Origin: Finegoldia magna_J
GTDB taxonomy: Bacteria; Bacillota; Clostridia; Tissierellales; Peptoniphilaceae
Assembly: GCF_002243175.1 (NCBI RefSeq)
Contig: NZ_NDYF01000014.1
Location: 1-29,976 of the forward strand
Length of the DNA: 29,976 nucleotides
Direction: 5' to 3'
Shown here: positions 24,077 through 29,976 of the stretch, piece after piece
How positions within the stretch are numbered: the stretch's first letter is position 1
Layout of the letters: every line of letters starts with the position of its first letter
Notes under the pieces: generated by a model
The model's input: only the letters and a program-made list of their open reading frames with translations
Told to the model about the DNA's origin: nothing
Database searches by the model: none
Made by a program: the position numbers and the translations under genes

Positions 24077-24694
24077 TTAAAACTTTGCAGCAAATAATAT
24101 GTTGAAAATATATCTCTGAACAGTGAGCATTATTACTAATGAGCCTATCCAAAAAAATAACAGTTCATAATAGCATTGAAAACCATCAACTTGAGTCTGA
24201 TTAATCCAAGATTTTGGAACAGCTTTGTTAAATGATTTATAAATACCAAATCCCAAAAATGTACCAAAAGTGTTTGCTATCAAGTCATTTATATCTGTTG
24301 TTCCCATATCAAACATCTGAACAAATTCAATAGATAAGGATATAAGAAATCCAGCTAAAACTATATTTGCTAATCTATTATATTTTTTATATAGAAATGG
24401 TAGAAAAAATCCCAATGGTATAAATAAAATTACATTTAAAAACGTTTCTATTGGTCCTCTAATCATTTCCACAAAAGGAATATAAACAATTCTTGGGGCA
24501 AATGAGCCTTTAATGGCAATACCCGTCGCCGCCAATACCCCTGTGAGATAAAAGCAGAAAACAAAGGATAATATTATATGCCCTTTTGTTTGTTTTTTTT
24601 CAATTACATATAAAATAGCAAAATAGATAGCTACTGCTAAAAATACAGGAATACATCCACTTAAAAAATGATACATAATAAATTCAAAATCCAT
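24077..24694 (-). CDS. VanZ-family membrane protein
   Basis: A 205-residue protein with about five membrane segments and the VanZ pattern: ETFLNVILFIPLGFFLPF (83-100), then SIEFVQMF (121-128) and TTDINDLIANTFGTFLG (132-148), with Glu123, Gln126, Asp134, Asp137 and Asn141 at the conserved positions. VanZ of Tn1546 gives low-level teicoplanin resistance; most chromosomal relatives have unknown roles, so resistance should not be assumed. AGGAGG-like GGAGGTAA precedes the ATG. It lies among remnants of a mobile element, so it may be cargo that survived. Confidence 0.88.
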   Translation of the reverse strand: MDFEFIMYHFLSGCIPVFLAVAIYFAILYVIEKKQTKGHIILSFVFCFYLTGVLAATGIAIKGSFAPRIVYIPFVEMIRGPIETFLNVILFIPLGFFLPFLYKKYNRLANIVLAGFLISLSIEFVQMFDMGTTDINDLIANTFGTFLGFGIYKSFNKAVPKSWINQTQVDGFQCYYELLFFWIGSLVIMLTVQRYIFNILFAAKF

Positions 24695-24738
24695 GAATTA
24701 CCTCCACCCAAAAAAATCATAATTTTTCTCTTTTACTT

Positions 24739-24864
24739 TTATTTACTTCTTCTTCGTGTTCTCCCAAACTAATCCATATTTTTCTCAGTTAGGGTTGTTT
24801 CAATCTTGCCAAATACAATCCTACTTTCATCATCTGTATAAATTTTTTTAGATGATTTAGGTAT
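24739..24864 (-). pseudogene. Short coding remnant upstream of VanZ
   Basis: One minus-strand frame gives IYTDDESRIVFGKIETTLTE, then KNMD, a TAG and FGRTRRRSK before TAA (24739-24741). It has natural-looking codons but no start and an internal stop. I do not recognise it. It fits the picture of a decayed element. Confidence 0.35.
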
Positions 24865-24907
24865 TCAAGCATTTCATCTCTTCTAATTTATTATAAATTT
24901 CCCAATT

Positions 24908-25120
24908 TTATTCCACCTCATTTCTATGAATTTCTATAACATCTTCAATTCTGCAATCCAATGCCAAACAAATCTTTTCTAGTGACTCTAAGTTCACATA
25001 AGAGTTTTTGCTCATTCTTGAAACTATGTTGCTTGTTATGTTTGCAGCTCTTTTTAAGTCTTCTTTGTTCATTTCTCTTTCTACCAATAAGTGCCATAAT
25101 GGTTTATAAGAAATTGCCAT
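24908..25120 (-). CDS. Small XRE-family helix-turn-helix regulator
   Basis: A 70-residue single-domain Cro/C1-type DNA-binding protein. The HTH runs from MNKEDLKRAANITSNIVSRM (about 17-36) into VNLESLEKICLALDCRIEDV, the standard five-helix form seen in YozG-like regulators. GGGGTAATA precedes the ATG. It is typical of mobile-element or toxin-antitoxin regulators, but no toxin gene adjoins it. An extended -10 with a palindromic flank lies just upstream, which fits autoregulation. Confidence 0.88.
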   Translation of the reverse strand: MAISYKPLWHLLVEREMNKEDLKRAANITSNIVSRMSKNSYVNLESLEKICLALDCRIEDVIEIHRNEVE

Positions 25121-25147
25121 ATTATTACCCCTTATCCGTTTAATTGT

Positions 25148-25170
25148 TAAGATATATTATATCATAAATA
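25148..25170 (-). promoter_or_regulatory. Extended -10 promoter and palindrome of the XRE gene
   Basis: On the minus strand TGATATAAT is an exact extended -10 and forms part of the near-palindrome GATATAATATATC, a likely operator. No strong -35 is visible. Confidence 0.55.
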
Positions 25171-25234
25171 GGCTAATAAGTCACTTTAGCATATTTTATA
25201 CTTGTGCTTGCGTTAGTATTTATTGAGATAGTCC

Positions 25235-25322
25235 TTGTTTTTTTGTGTGTCCCACTTGGAACTGCTCCAAATCTGTTGAACAGCGAATACTCAGCACAAT
25301 TTTGTATATTGTCCTGCAATCT
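25235..25322 (+). repeat. Degenerate partial copy of the 273-bp repeat family
   Basis: CAGCGAATACTCAGCACAAT and the following TGTCCTGCAATCTCC match, base for base at most positions, the junction between tandem units at 28.5-29.6 kb (AGCGAACTCTCTGAACCATT, then TTGTCCTGCAATTCCC). The left part (GTGTGTCCC) also corresponds. Only the junction is present, not the palindromic core. It shows that the family is dispersed. Confidence 0.65.
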
Positions 25323-25326
25323 CCAT

Positions 25327-25357
25327 AAAAAAAGAAGCCTTATTCAGACTTCTTTTT
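25327..25357 (-). terminator. Terminator of the OPT/PqqD-like operon
   Basis: AAAAAGAAG pairs with CTTCTTTTT (25349-25357). On the minus strand it runs into seven T, overlapping the stop codon of the PqqD-like gene. Confidence 0.8.
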
Positions 25358-25684
25358 GAGTTTAACAATATCATTGTTGTATAAAATTTGTATGAATTGA
25401 GATAGTCTCTCATATAAAGGCTCTACCTCATCTCCGTATTGTTCTTTTAATTTATTCCCAATCTCTATGATGTTTGCTTTGCCATCAATCATTCTGAAAA
25501 CATCACTGCCGTAACCTTCAAGCTTGATGTTGGATTCTTTTGGCGTAAAGAACATCTTTTGAGCAATCTTATCAAAAATATGATTGTGTTTCTTTTTCAA
25601 GTACACAAGATCATTTTTCTCATAAAACTCAATCTTGTCATTGACCTCAGGAATAAATTCTAGAAAATTTTTATTTCGCTTCAT
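25340..25684 (-). CDS. PqqD-like (RiPP recognition element-like) protein
   Basis: A 114-residue protein resembling PqqD-family winged-helix domains: N-terminal strands (IPEVNDKIEFYEKNDLVYLK), the Asp-rich turn and helix around FRMIDGKANIIEIGNKLKEQ, and a C-terminal helix followed by IVKLKKK. In RiPP pathways these domains bind the leader of a precursor peptide. No radical SAM enzyme, precursor peptide or other maturation gene is nearby. Instead its start overlaps the end of the OPT transporter gene by 14 bases, so the two are translationally coupled. A role in peptide capture or in control of the transporter is suggested by this arrangement but not shown. Confidence 0.78.
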   Translation of the reverse strand: MKRNKNFLEFIPEVNDKIEFYEKNDLVYLKKKHNHIFDKIAQKMFFTPKESNIKLEGYGSDVFRMIDGKANIIEIGNKLKEQYGDEVEPLYERLSQFIQILYNNDIVKLKKKSE

Positions 25685-27599
25685 TAGTATTTACGTTCTT
25701 GATACAAGTTCTAACTAAAACTGCTAATAATAACAAGAATACTATGATTGATCCAATTGTACCAATGTTGAATTTTGAAGATAAATCAAGAACTTCAGCT
25801 AATGTCTTGTCGCCAACTTTGATTATAGCAAATGCGGCAAGTAAAATACCTACAACACCTTCACCTGCGATAAATCCAGATGTGAACAATACACCATTTT
25901 CTTCTTGTTCTTTTCTTAATTCTTCATTTTTAACTTTTCTCTTGTCGATAAACAATCTGATTAAACCACCAGTCATGATTGCTGTAGAAGTGTTGATTGG
26001 TAAATACAAACCTACTGCAAATGGTAAAACTGGAATTCCTAAAATTTCAACAACAACTGCAATGAATGCTCCTGCGAAAACTAATCCCCAAGGAAGTGAT
26101 CCACCCATTACACCTTCGATTATAAGTTTCATCAACATACCTTGTGGTGCAGGAAGTTCTTCTGAACCATATCCCCAAGATGAATCTAATAACCATAAAA
26201 TAGCTCCGATTACAAGCGCAGATACAGTAACACCAATTAATTCACCGATTTGTTGTTTATATGGAGTAGCTCCAACCAAGAAACCAGTCTTTAAGTCTTG
26301 TGAAGTATCCCCTGAAATAGCAGCGATAACACAGATTACAGTACCAATTGAAATTGCCATCATCATACCATCGTGACCAGTATTTCCCATAGCTTTGATC
26401 AATATTGAAGTTATCAATAAAGCAGCGATAGTCATACCAGAAACTGGGTTGTTAGATGATCCAATAAGACCAACCAAACGAGATGATACAGTTGCAAAGA
26501 AGAAACCAAATATAACGATAATAATTGAGCCAATAGGTCCAACTGGAATAATTGGTAAAACAGCCATTACAACTGCGATAGCAAGAATTGAAATTCCTAT
26601 GAACTTCATGCTCAAATCTTTTTCAGTACGAAGAACTGAATCTGTACCCAAACCTTGTGATTTGTAGTCTTTCATAGCATCTCTGAAAGTTCTGATAATA
26701 AGTGGTAATGATTTAATTAAAGATATAATACCACCAGTAGCTACAGCACCAGCTCCGATATATCTTAAATAAGTACCCCAAATATCTTTTACAGTCATAG
26801 CAGAAATAGCCTTATCTGCAGCACCGATTATGTTGTCTCCACCGAATAATTTCATAAGTGGCATAATAACTAACCAACCTAAAGTTGCACCACTAAGCAT
26901 ATATCCAGAAATCTTAGGACCACAAATATAACCAACACCTACCAAAGATGGAAGTGGGTCGATACCGATACCAGCACCTGAGAAAGATTTAACTGTAATT
27001 TCTTTTGATAATGAAGATGGGAAAATCTTCAAACCATCAGCAAAGAATTTGTATACAGCAGCTAAACCTAAACCCTTAAATACAAGCTTAGCCTTGGATC
27101 CACCTTCTTCACCTGCTAATAAAACTTCTGCACAAGCAGTTCCTTCTGGATATGGAATAACCCCATGTTCCTTAACTATTAAAGCATTTCTCAATGGAAC
27201 CATGAATAAAACCCCAAGTAAACCACCAATAAGAGTGATAACCCCTATTTCGATTAATGATGGAGCTGGTTCATTCCATTCCTTCATCCAAATAAATAAT
27301 GCAGGCATTGTAAAGATAGCACCAGCGGCAACTGATTCCCCTGCGGAACCTATAGTTTGAACGATGTTGTTTTCCAAAATAGAATCCCTCTTGAAAATCA
27401 ATCTGATAACTCCCATTGAAATAACTGCAGCAGGAATTGACGCAGATACTGTCAAGCCAACTCTAAGACCTAAATATGCATTAGCTCCACCAAATACAAT
27501 TGCCATGATAATACCGAAAATAATAGAGAATGGTGTAAGCTCTGGCAAGACCTTATCGGCCGAAATAAAAGGCTTAAAGTCATTATTATTGTTGCTCAT
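25671..27599 (-). CDS. OPT-family oligopeptide transporter
   Basis: A 642-residue integral membrane protein with about 14-16 helices. The N-terminal block ELTPFSIIFGIIMAIVFGGA (20-39), followed by NAYLGLRVGLTVSASIP, is the OPT family hallmark, as are the later GxxGDTSQDLKTG loop and the VGATPYKQQIGE region. Bacterial members of this branch are proton-coupled importers of short peptides, possibly also of peptide-like metal chelators. AGGAGGGT precedes the ATG. It fits the peptide-fermenting picture given by the M20 hydrolases. The downstream PqqD-like gene overlaps it. Confidence 0.93.
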   Translation of the reverse strand: MSNNNNDFKPFISADKVLPELTPFSIIFGIIMAIVFGGANAYLGLRVGLTVSASIPAAVISMGVIRLIFKRDSILENNIVQTIGSAGESVAAGAIFTMPALFIWMKEWNEPAPSLIEIGVITLIGGLLGVLFMVPLRNALIVKEHGVIPYPEGTACAEVLLAGEEGGSKAKLVFKGLGLAAVYKFFADGLKIFPSSLSKEITVKSFSGAGIGIDPLPSLVGVGYICGPKISGYMLSGATLGWLVIMPLMKLFGGDNIIGAADKAISAMTVKDIWGTYLRYIGAGAVATGGIISLIKSLPLIIRTFRDAMKDYKSQGLGTDSVLRTEKDLSMKFIGISILAIAVVMAVLPIIPVGPIGSIIIVIFGFFFATVSSRLVGLIGSSNNPVSGMTIAALLITSILIKAMGNTGHDGMMMAISIGTVICVIAAISGDTSQDLKTGFLVGATPYKQQIGELIGVTVSALVIGAILWLLDSSWGYGSEELPAPQGMLMKLIIEGVMGGSLPWGLVFAGAFIAVVVEILGIPVLPFAVGLYLPINTSTAIMTGGLIRLFIDKRKVKNEELRKEQEENGVLFTSGFIAGEGVVGILLAAFAIIKVGDKTLAEVLDLSSKFNIGTIGSIIVFLLLLAVLVRTCIKNVNTNEAK

Positions 27600-27639
27600 A
27601 AATATACCCTCCTTTTTATATATATAAATTTACTTCTAC

Positions 27640-27668
27640 ATTATACCAAATTGAATTTATTTTGTCAA
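27640..27668 (-). promoter_or_regulatory. Consensus sigma-A promoter of the OPT/PqqD-like operon
   Basis: Minus strand: TTGACA (27663-27668), 17 bases, TATAAT (27640-27645). A perfect match to consensus, which predicts strong expression unless repressed. No clear operator is visible in the gap. Confidence 0.92.
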
Positions 27669-27753
27669 TAATATTTACTGCTTTACACTTAAATTCAGAC
27701 ATAATTATTTAGAAGTTTAAAAATAAAAATCTGAACTTTTATAGTAAAATTGT

Positions 27754-27781
27754 TTGAATTTTCTCAAATTAATAGTATAAT
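27754..27781 (+). promoter_or_regulatory. Promoter of the coiled-coil lipoprotein
   Basis: -35 TTGAAT (27754-27759), 16-base spacer, -10 TATAAT (27776-27781). Confidence 0.7.
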
Positions 27782-27814
27782 AAAAGAGTTGGAATAAATT
27801 AATTGGAGGAAATT

Positions 27815-28420
27815 ATGAAAAAGAAATTTTTAACAGCATTATTAGTATTATCAATGGTTGTATTAGCATCATGCTCTAACCAAAAAGGTTCAGACCTAGA
27901 AGCAAAATTAAAAGAAGTAGAAGTAGATAAAAAATACGCTATCGAAAACTTAAACGATGCTAACAACAAAATCAAAGAATTAAACGCAAAAATTCAAGAA
28001 CAAGAACAAGGTTACAGCTCAAAAGTATTAGTAAACGACCTAACTGCTGAAATGAGCAACGAACAATTGCAAAAAGTATTAGCAAATACAATTGCTTACA
28101 AATTAACAGCTGATGATCAAGAGTTAGCAAAAGAAACAACACTTGAAGTAGCACAAATGCCTAAGACATTAAACTTCATCGTACAAATCCCAGAAGATTT
28201 AAAATCATCAGAAAAAGCAAAAACAATCTTGAATTTACAAGCACCAAAAATCAACGTTAATGGTAAAGCAGCACAAGTTGAAGAACAAGAAGAACACGAT
28301 GTAATCAAATACGTAGTAAACTTAGAATCTGCAGGAAAAGAAGCAAAAATCGACCTACCACAAGACATAAACGCAAAATTACAAAGACCAAACCAACAAC
28401 TTGTAATCAAAGCAAAATAG
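27815..28420 (+). CDS. Coiled-coil lipoprotein of unknown function
   Basis: A 201-residue precursor starting MKKKFLTALLVLSMVVLASC, with a clear lipobox (LASC) and Cys20 as the lipid anchor. Residues 25-65 are a Glu/Lys/Leu coiled coil (LEAKLKEVEVDKKYAIENLN and onward). The remainder is soluble and Lys/Glu/Gln-rich with no Cys. I do not recognise a family. The start ATG at 27815 follows GGAGG by five bases; an in-frame TTG four codons upstream overlaps that site and is rejected. Codon use is narrow (GAA, AAA, GCA and TTA dominate), more so than in neighbouring genes, which suggests high expression. It is monocistronic. Confidence 0.85.
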   Translation: MKKKFLTALLVLSMVVLASCSNQKGSDLEAKLKEVEVDKKYAIENLNDANNKIKELNAKIQEQEQGYSSKVLVNDLTAEMSNEQLQKVLANTIAYKLTADDQELAKETTLEVAQMPKTLNFIVQIPEDLKSSEKAKTILNLQAPKINVNGKAAQVEEQEEHDVIKYVVNLESAGKEAKIDLPQDINAKLQRPNQQLVIKAK

Positions 28421-28429
28421 TAAAAACCT

Positions 28430-28451
28430 AGCCACTAGAAATCTAGTGGCT
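28430..28451 (+). terminator. Terminator of the coiled-coil lipoprotein gene
   Basis: AGCCACTAGA and TCTAGTGGCT form a perfect 10-bp stem with a 2-base centre, followed by ATAATTTT. The U tract is weak but position and symmetry support it. Confidence 0.75.
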
Positions 28452-28514
28452 ATAATTTTGCCCTTTTACATCCCTGTTTTTTAGTCTAGTGATTTTATTG
28501 AATAATTTTTTATC

Positions 28515-29600
28515 TCGGTCTAGCAAATCCCAATATAACGAAACCTTCAAGCAAACAATCGAAACTTACGAATATCCCCATATAAAATTTAATGTTTTTC
28601 ATGAGCGACGCTTCGAACGAGGAAATCTTCCTTAATATTTATTAAAAAGAAGATTTTTGAAGTGAGGCTGAGCGAGTGAGAACATTAAGTTGTACCCAAG
28701 ATATTCGTGCGAGATGTTTGCTATAGTTCTTACCCTTGTGTGTCCGTCAACTGTCATCTAGCGAAGCCTCTGCACCATTTTTTGCCTTAGTCCTGCAATC
28801 CCCAAAATCCACGAAACCTTTGAGCAAACGATCGAAGCTAAGAATATCATACGGAGAAAATAAACATAAATTCATGCGAAGTGAACCGTTAAAAAATTGT
28901 GCTGTTTGAGTGCGTAGCACGAGTTCACAATTTTAGGTTCACAAGCTTAGAATTTATTTATTTTCGTAGTCCAGATATTCGTGCGAGATGTTTGCTATAG
29001 TTCTAACCCTTATGTGTCTTGCAACTGTCATCTAGCGAACTCTCTGAACCATTTTTTTGCTCTTGTCCTGCAATTCCCAACATCGCGAAACCTTTGAGCA
29101 AACGATCGAAGCTAAGAATATCATCATATAAAATTTAATGCATCTTATGAGCGACGCTTCGAACGATGAAATCTTCATTTCTTTTTCATAAAAGAAGATT
29201 TCTGAAGTGAGGCTGAGCGAATGAGAACATTAAATTTTTCCCAAGATATTCGTGCGAGATGTTTGCTATGGTATTAACCCTTGTGCGTCCCGCTACTGTC
29301 ATCTAGCGAATCCTCTGCACCATTTTTTTGTCCTTATCCTGCAATTCCCAAGATCGCGAAACCTTTAAGCAAACGATCGAAGCTAAGAATATCATACGGA
29401 AAAAATAAGCATAAATTCAAGCAAAGTGAACCGTTAAAAAATTGTGCTGTTTGAGTGCGTAGCACGAGTTCACAATTTTAGGTTCACAAGCTTAGAATTT
29501 ATTTATTTTCGTAGTTTAGATATTCGTGCGAGATGTTTGCTATAGTTCTTACCCTTGTGCGTCTTGCAATTTTCATCTAGCGAAATGTGTGAATAGTTTT
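28515..29600. repeat. Four tandem 273-bp units with two alternating palindromic cores
   Basis: Units run about 28515-28790, 28791-29065, 29066-29336 and 29337-29600. A landmark CGAAACC recurs at 28539, 28812, 29086 and 29357 (steps 273, 274, 271). Every unit has the same flanks, which are themselves inverted: AGCAAAC...GAATATC on the left, GATATTC...GTTTGCT on the right (28823-28848 and 28974-28996 in unit 2). The core differs. Units 1 and 3 carry type B, with TAATGTT/AACATTA-like ends and AAATCTTC/GAAGATTT inside. Units 2 and 4 carry type A, with nested arms GTGAACC/GGTTCAC (28881-28887, 28936-28942) and AAAATTGTG/CACAATTTT (28893-28901, 28926-28934). No ORF of note is present. Each unit could fold into one long hairpin. 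Confidence 0.9.
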
Positions 29601-29627
29601 CTACATTTGTGTAGCTAAGAGAACGCA

Positions 29628-29666
29628 CAAAAAAAGACCTAGCGGACATTGTCATCACTAGATCTT
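29628..29666 (-). terminator. Outer copy of the rRNA operon terminator
   Basis: On the minus strand AGATCTAG pairs with CTAGGTCT and is followed by seven T. It and the bases after it resemble the terminator at 29811-29847, indicating a duplication. Confidence 0.72.
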
Positions 29667-29670
29667 AATT

Positions 29671-29795
29671 GTTTGGCGACTACCTACAGCAGACAGTTCC
29701 TACGAATCAAAGATTCGTGGCAACTGGTTGCACCAGACCTACGACGAAATCAAAGATTTCTGTTAGGTCTAGCTCTCCCACAGGTGGAATCGTAG
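29671..29795 (-). pseudogene. Broken second 5S rRNA 3' end with an insertion
   Basis: GTTTGGCGACTACCTAC (29671-29687) repeats the 3' end of the true 5S gene exactly. Similarity resumes at 29773-29795 with CTCTCCCAC and ATCGTAG, which are neighbours in the true gene. About 85 bases lie between, holding two small hairpins (ACGAATC/GATTCGT and GAAATC/GATTTC) and an enclosing AGACCTA/TAGGTCT. The rest of 5S is absent. Confidence 0.7.
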
Positions 29796-29810
29796 GTTCT
29801 TTGGTTAAAA

Positions 29811-29847
29811 TAAAAAAGATCTAACGGATTAAATCACGTTAGACCTT
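29811..29847 (-). terminator. Terminator directly after 5S rRNA
   Basis: On the minus strand AGGTCTAACG (29837-29846) pairs with CGTTAGATCT (29817-29826) and is followed by TTTTTT. It ends the rRNA operon. Confidence 0.82.
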
Positions 29848-29851
29848 AATT

Positions 29852-29967
29852 GTTTGGCGACTACCTACTCTCCCACGACGTTTCCATCGTAGTACCATCG
29901 GCGTTAAGAGGCTTAACTTCTGTGTTCGGCATGGGTACAGGTGTATCCCTCTTGCTTTTATCACCAT
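29852..29967 (-). rRNA. rrf: 5S ribosomal RNA
   Basis: On the minus strand the gene starts TGGTGATAAAAGC and contains the 5S landmarks ACCTGTACCCATGCCGAACA, CAGAAGTTAAG and GCCGATGGTA, and ends GGTAGTCGCCAAAC. Length is about 116 bases. The rest of the rRNA operon (23S and 16S) would lie to the right, outside the window. The first and last bases are estimated. Confidence 0.95.
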
Positions 29968-29976
29968 ACTTATTCT

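Noticed and set aside
24077..24694. Glycopeptide resistance determinant
   Set aside because: Only a VanZ-family protein is present; no vanHAX or regulators are in the window, and most chromosomal VanZ relatives have no proven role in resistance.
28515..29600. CRISPR array
   Set aside because: The repeats are about 273 bp, palindromic and tandem, with no short direct repeats, unique spacers or cas genes.
29671..29795. A complete second 5S rRNA gene
   Set aside because: Only the 3' end and one internal block match; the 5' two-thirds, including the CCGAAC region, is absent.

Overview
The window is low-GC DNA (about one-third G+C by eye) with Gram-positive features: Shine-Dalgarno sites of the AGGAGG type, sigma-A promoters, a T-box leader, a CtsR-controlled clpC operon and lipoproteins with ordinary lipoboxes. 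Gene content and codon use point to an anaerobic Firmicute of the Tissierellia/Peptoniphilaceae kind, most like Finegoldia magna. That name is inferred from general familiarity; no search was run.

Layout. 1-6100: a minus-strand stress/repair operon ctsR-mcsA-mcsB-clpC-radA, with a consensus promoter, two CtsR-type operators and a terminator at each end of the neighbourhood. 6100-6860: decayed DNA holding a frameshifted XRE-type regulator and a 41-codon stub, possibly the remains of a restriction-modification locus. 6860-11000: two M20 amidohydrolases; the first is co-transcribed with a DUF5058-type membrane protein and a second small membrane protein. 11000-11680: one small protein gene and a region of opposed signals. 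11680-15700: a methionine operon metN-metI-metQ plus a MetE-like methyltransferase, behind a T-box leader whose specifier reads AUG. 15750-19420: a transglutaminase-like lipoprotein and an ATP-cone class I ribonucleotide reductase large subunit, the latter behind a pair of NrdR boxes. 19500-21810: an undescribed pair, a large membrane protein and an ABC-ATPase-like protein without a P-loop. 22000-22690: a DUF554 membrane protein on the plus strand.

22700-25330 is accessory and mostly decayed: a transcribed-looking leader with two tiny ORFs and a strong terminator but no gene behind it, a DUF3847 pseudogene typical of integrative conjugative elements, an intact VanZ-family gene, an XRE regulator, and a stray piece of the repeat family found at the far end. 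25340-27670: an OPT oligopeptide transporter overlapping a PqqD-like gene, with a perfect consensus promoter. 27800-28450: an abundant-looking coiled-coil lipoprotein on the plus strand. 28515-29600: four tandem units of about 273 bp that alternate between two different palindromic cores. 29630-29967: the 3' end of an rRNA operon (5S rRNA, minus strand) with a second, broken 5S end and a duplicated terminator.

Common themes are peptide and amino-acid scavenging (OPT transporter, M20 hydrolases, methionine import) and protein quality control (ClpC system). The points most worth a second look are the McsB that appears to lack its nucleotide-binding arginines, the P-loop-less ABC-like pair, the PqqD-like partner of the OPT transporter, the orphan attenuator-like leader, and the alternating giant palindromes next to the rRNA operon.
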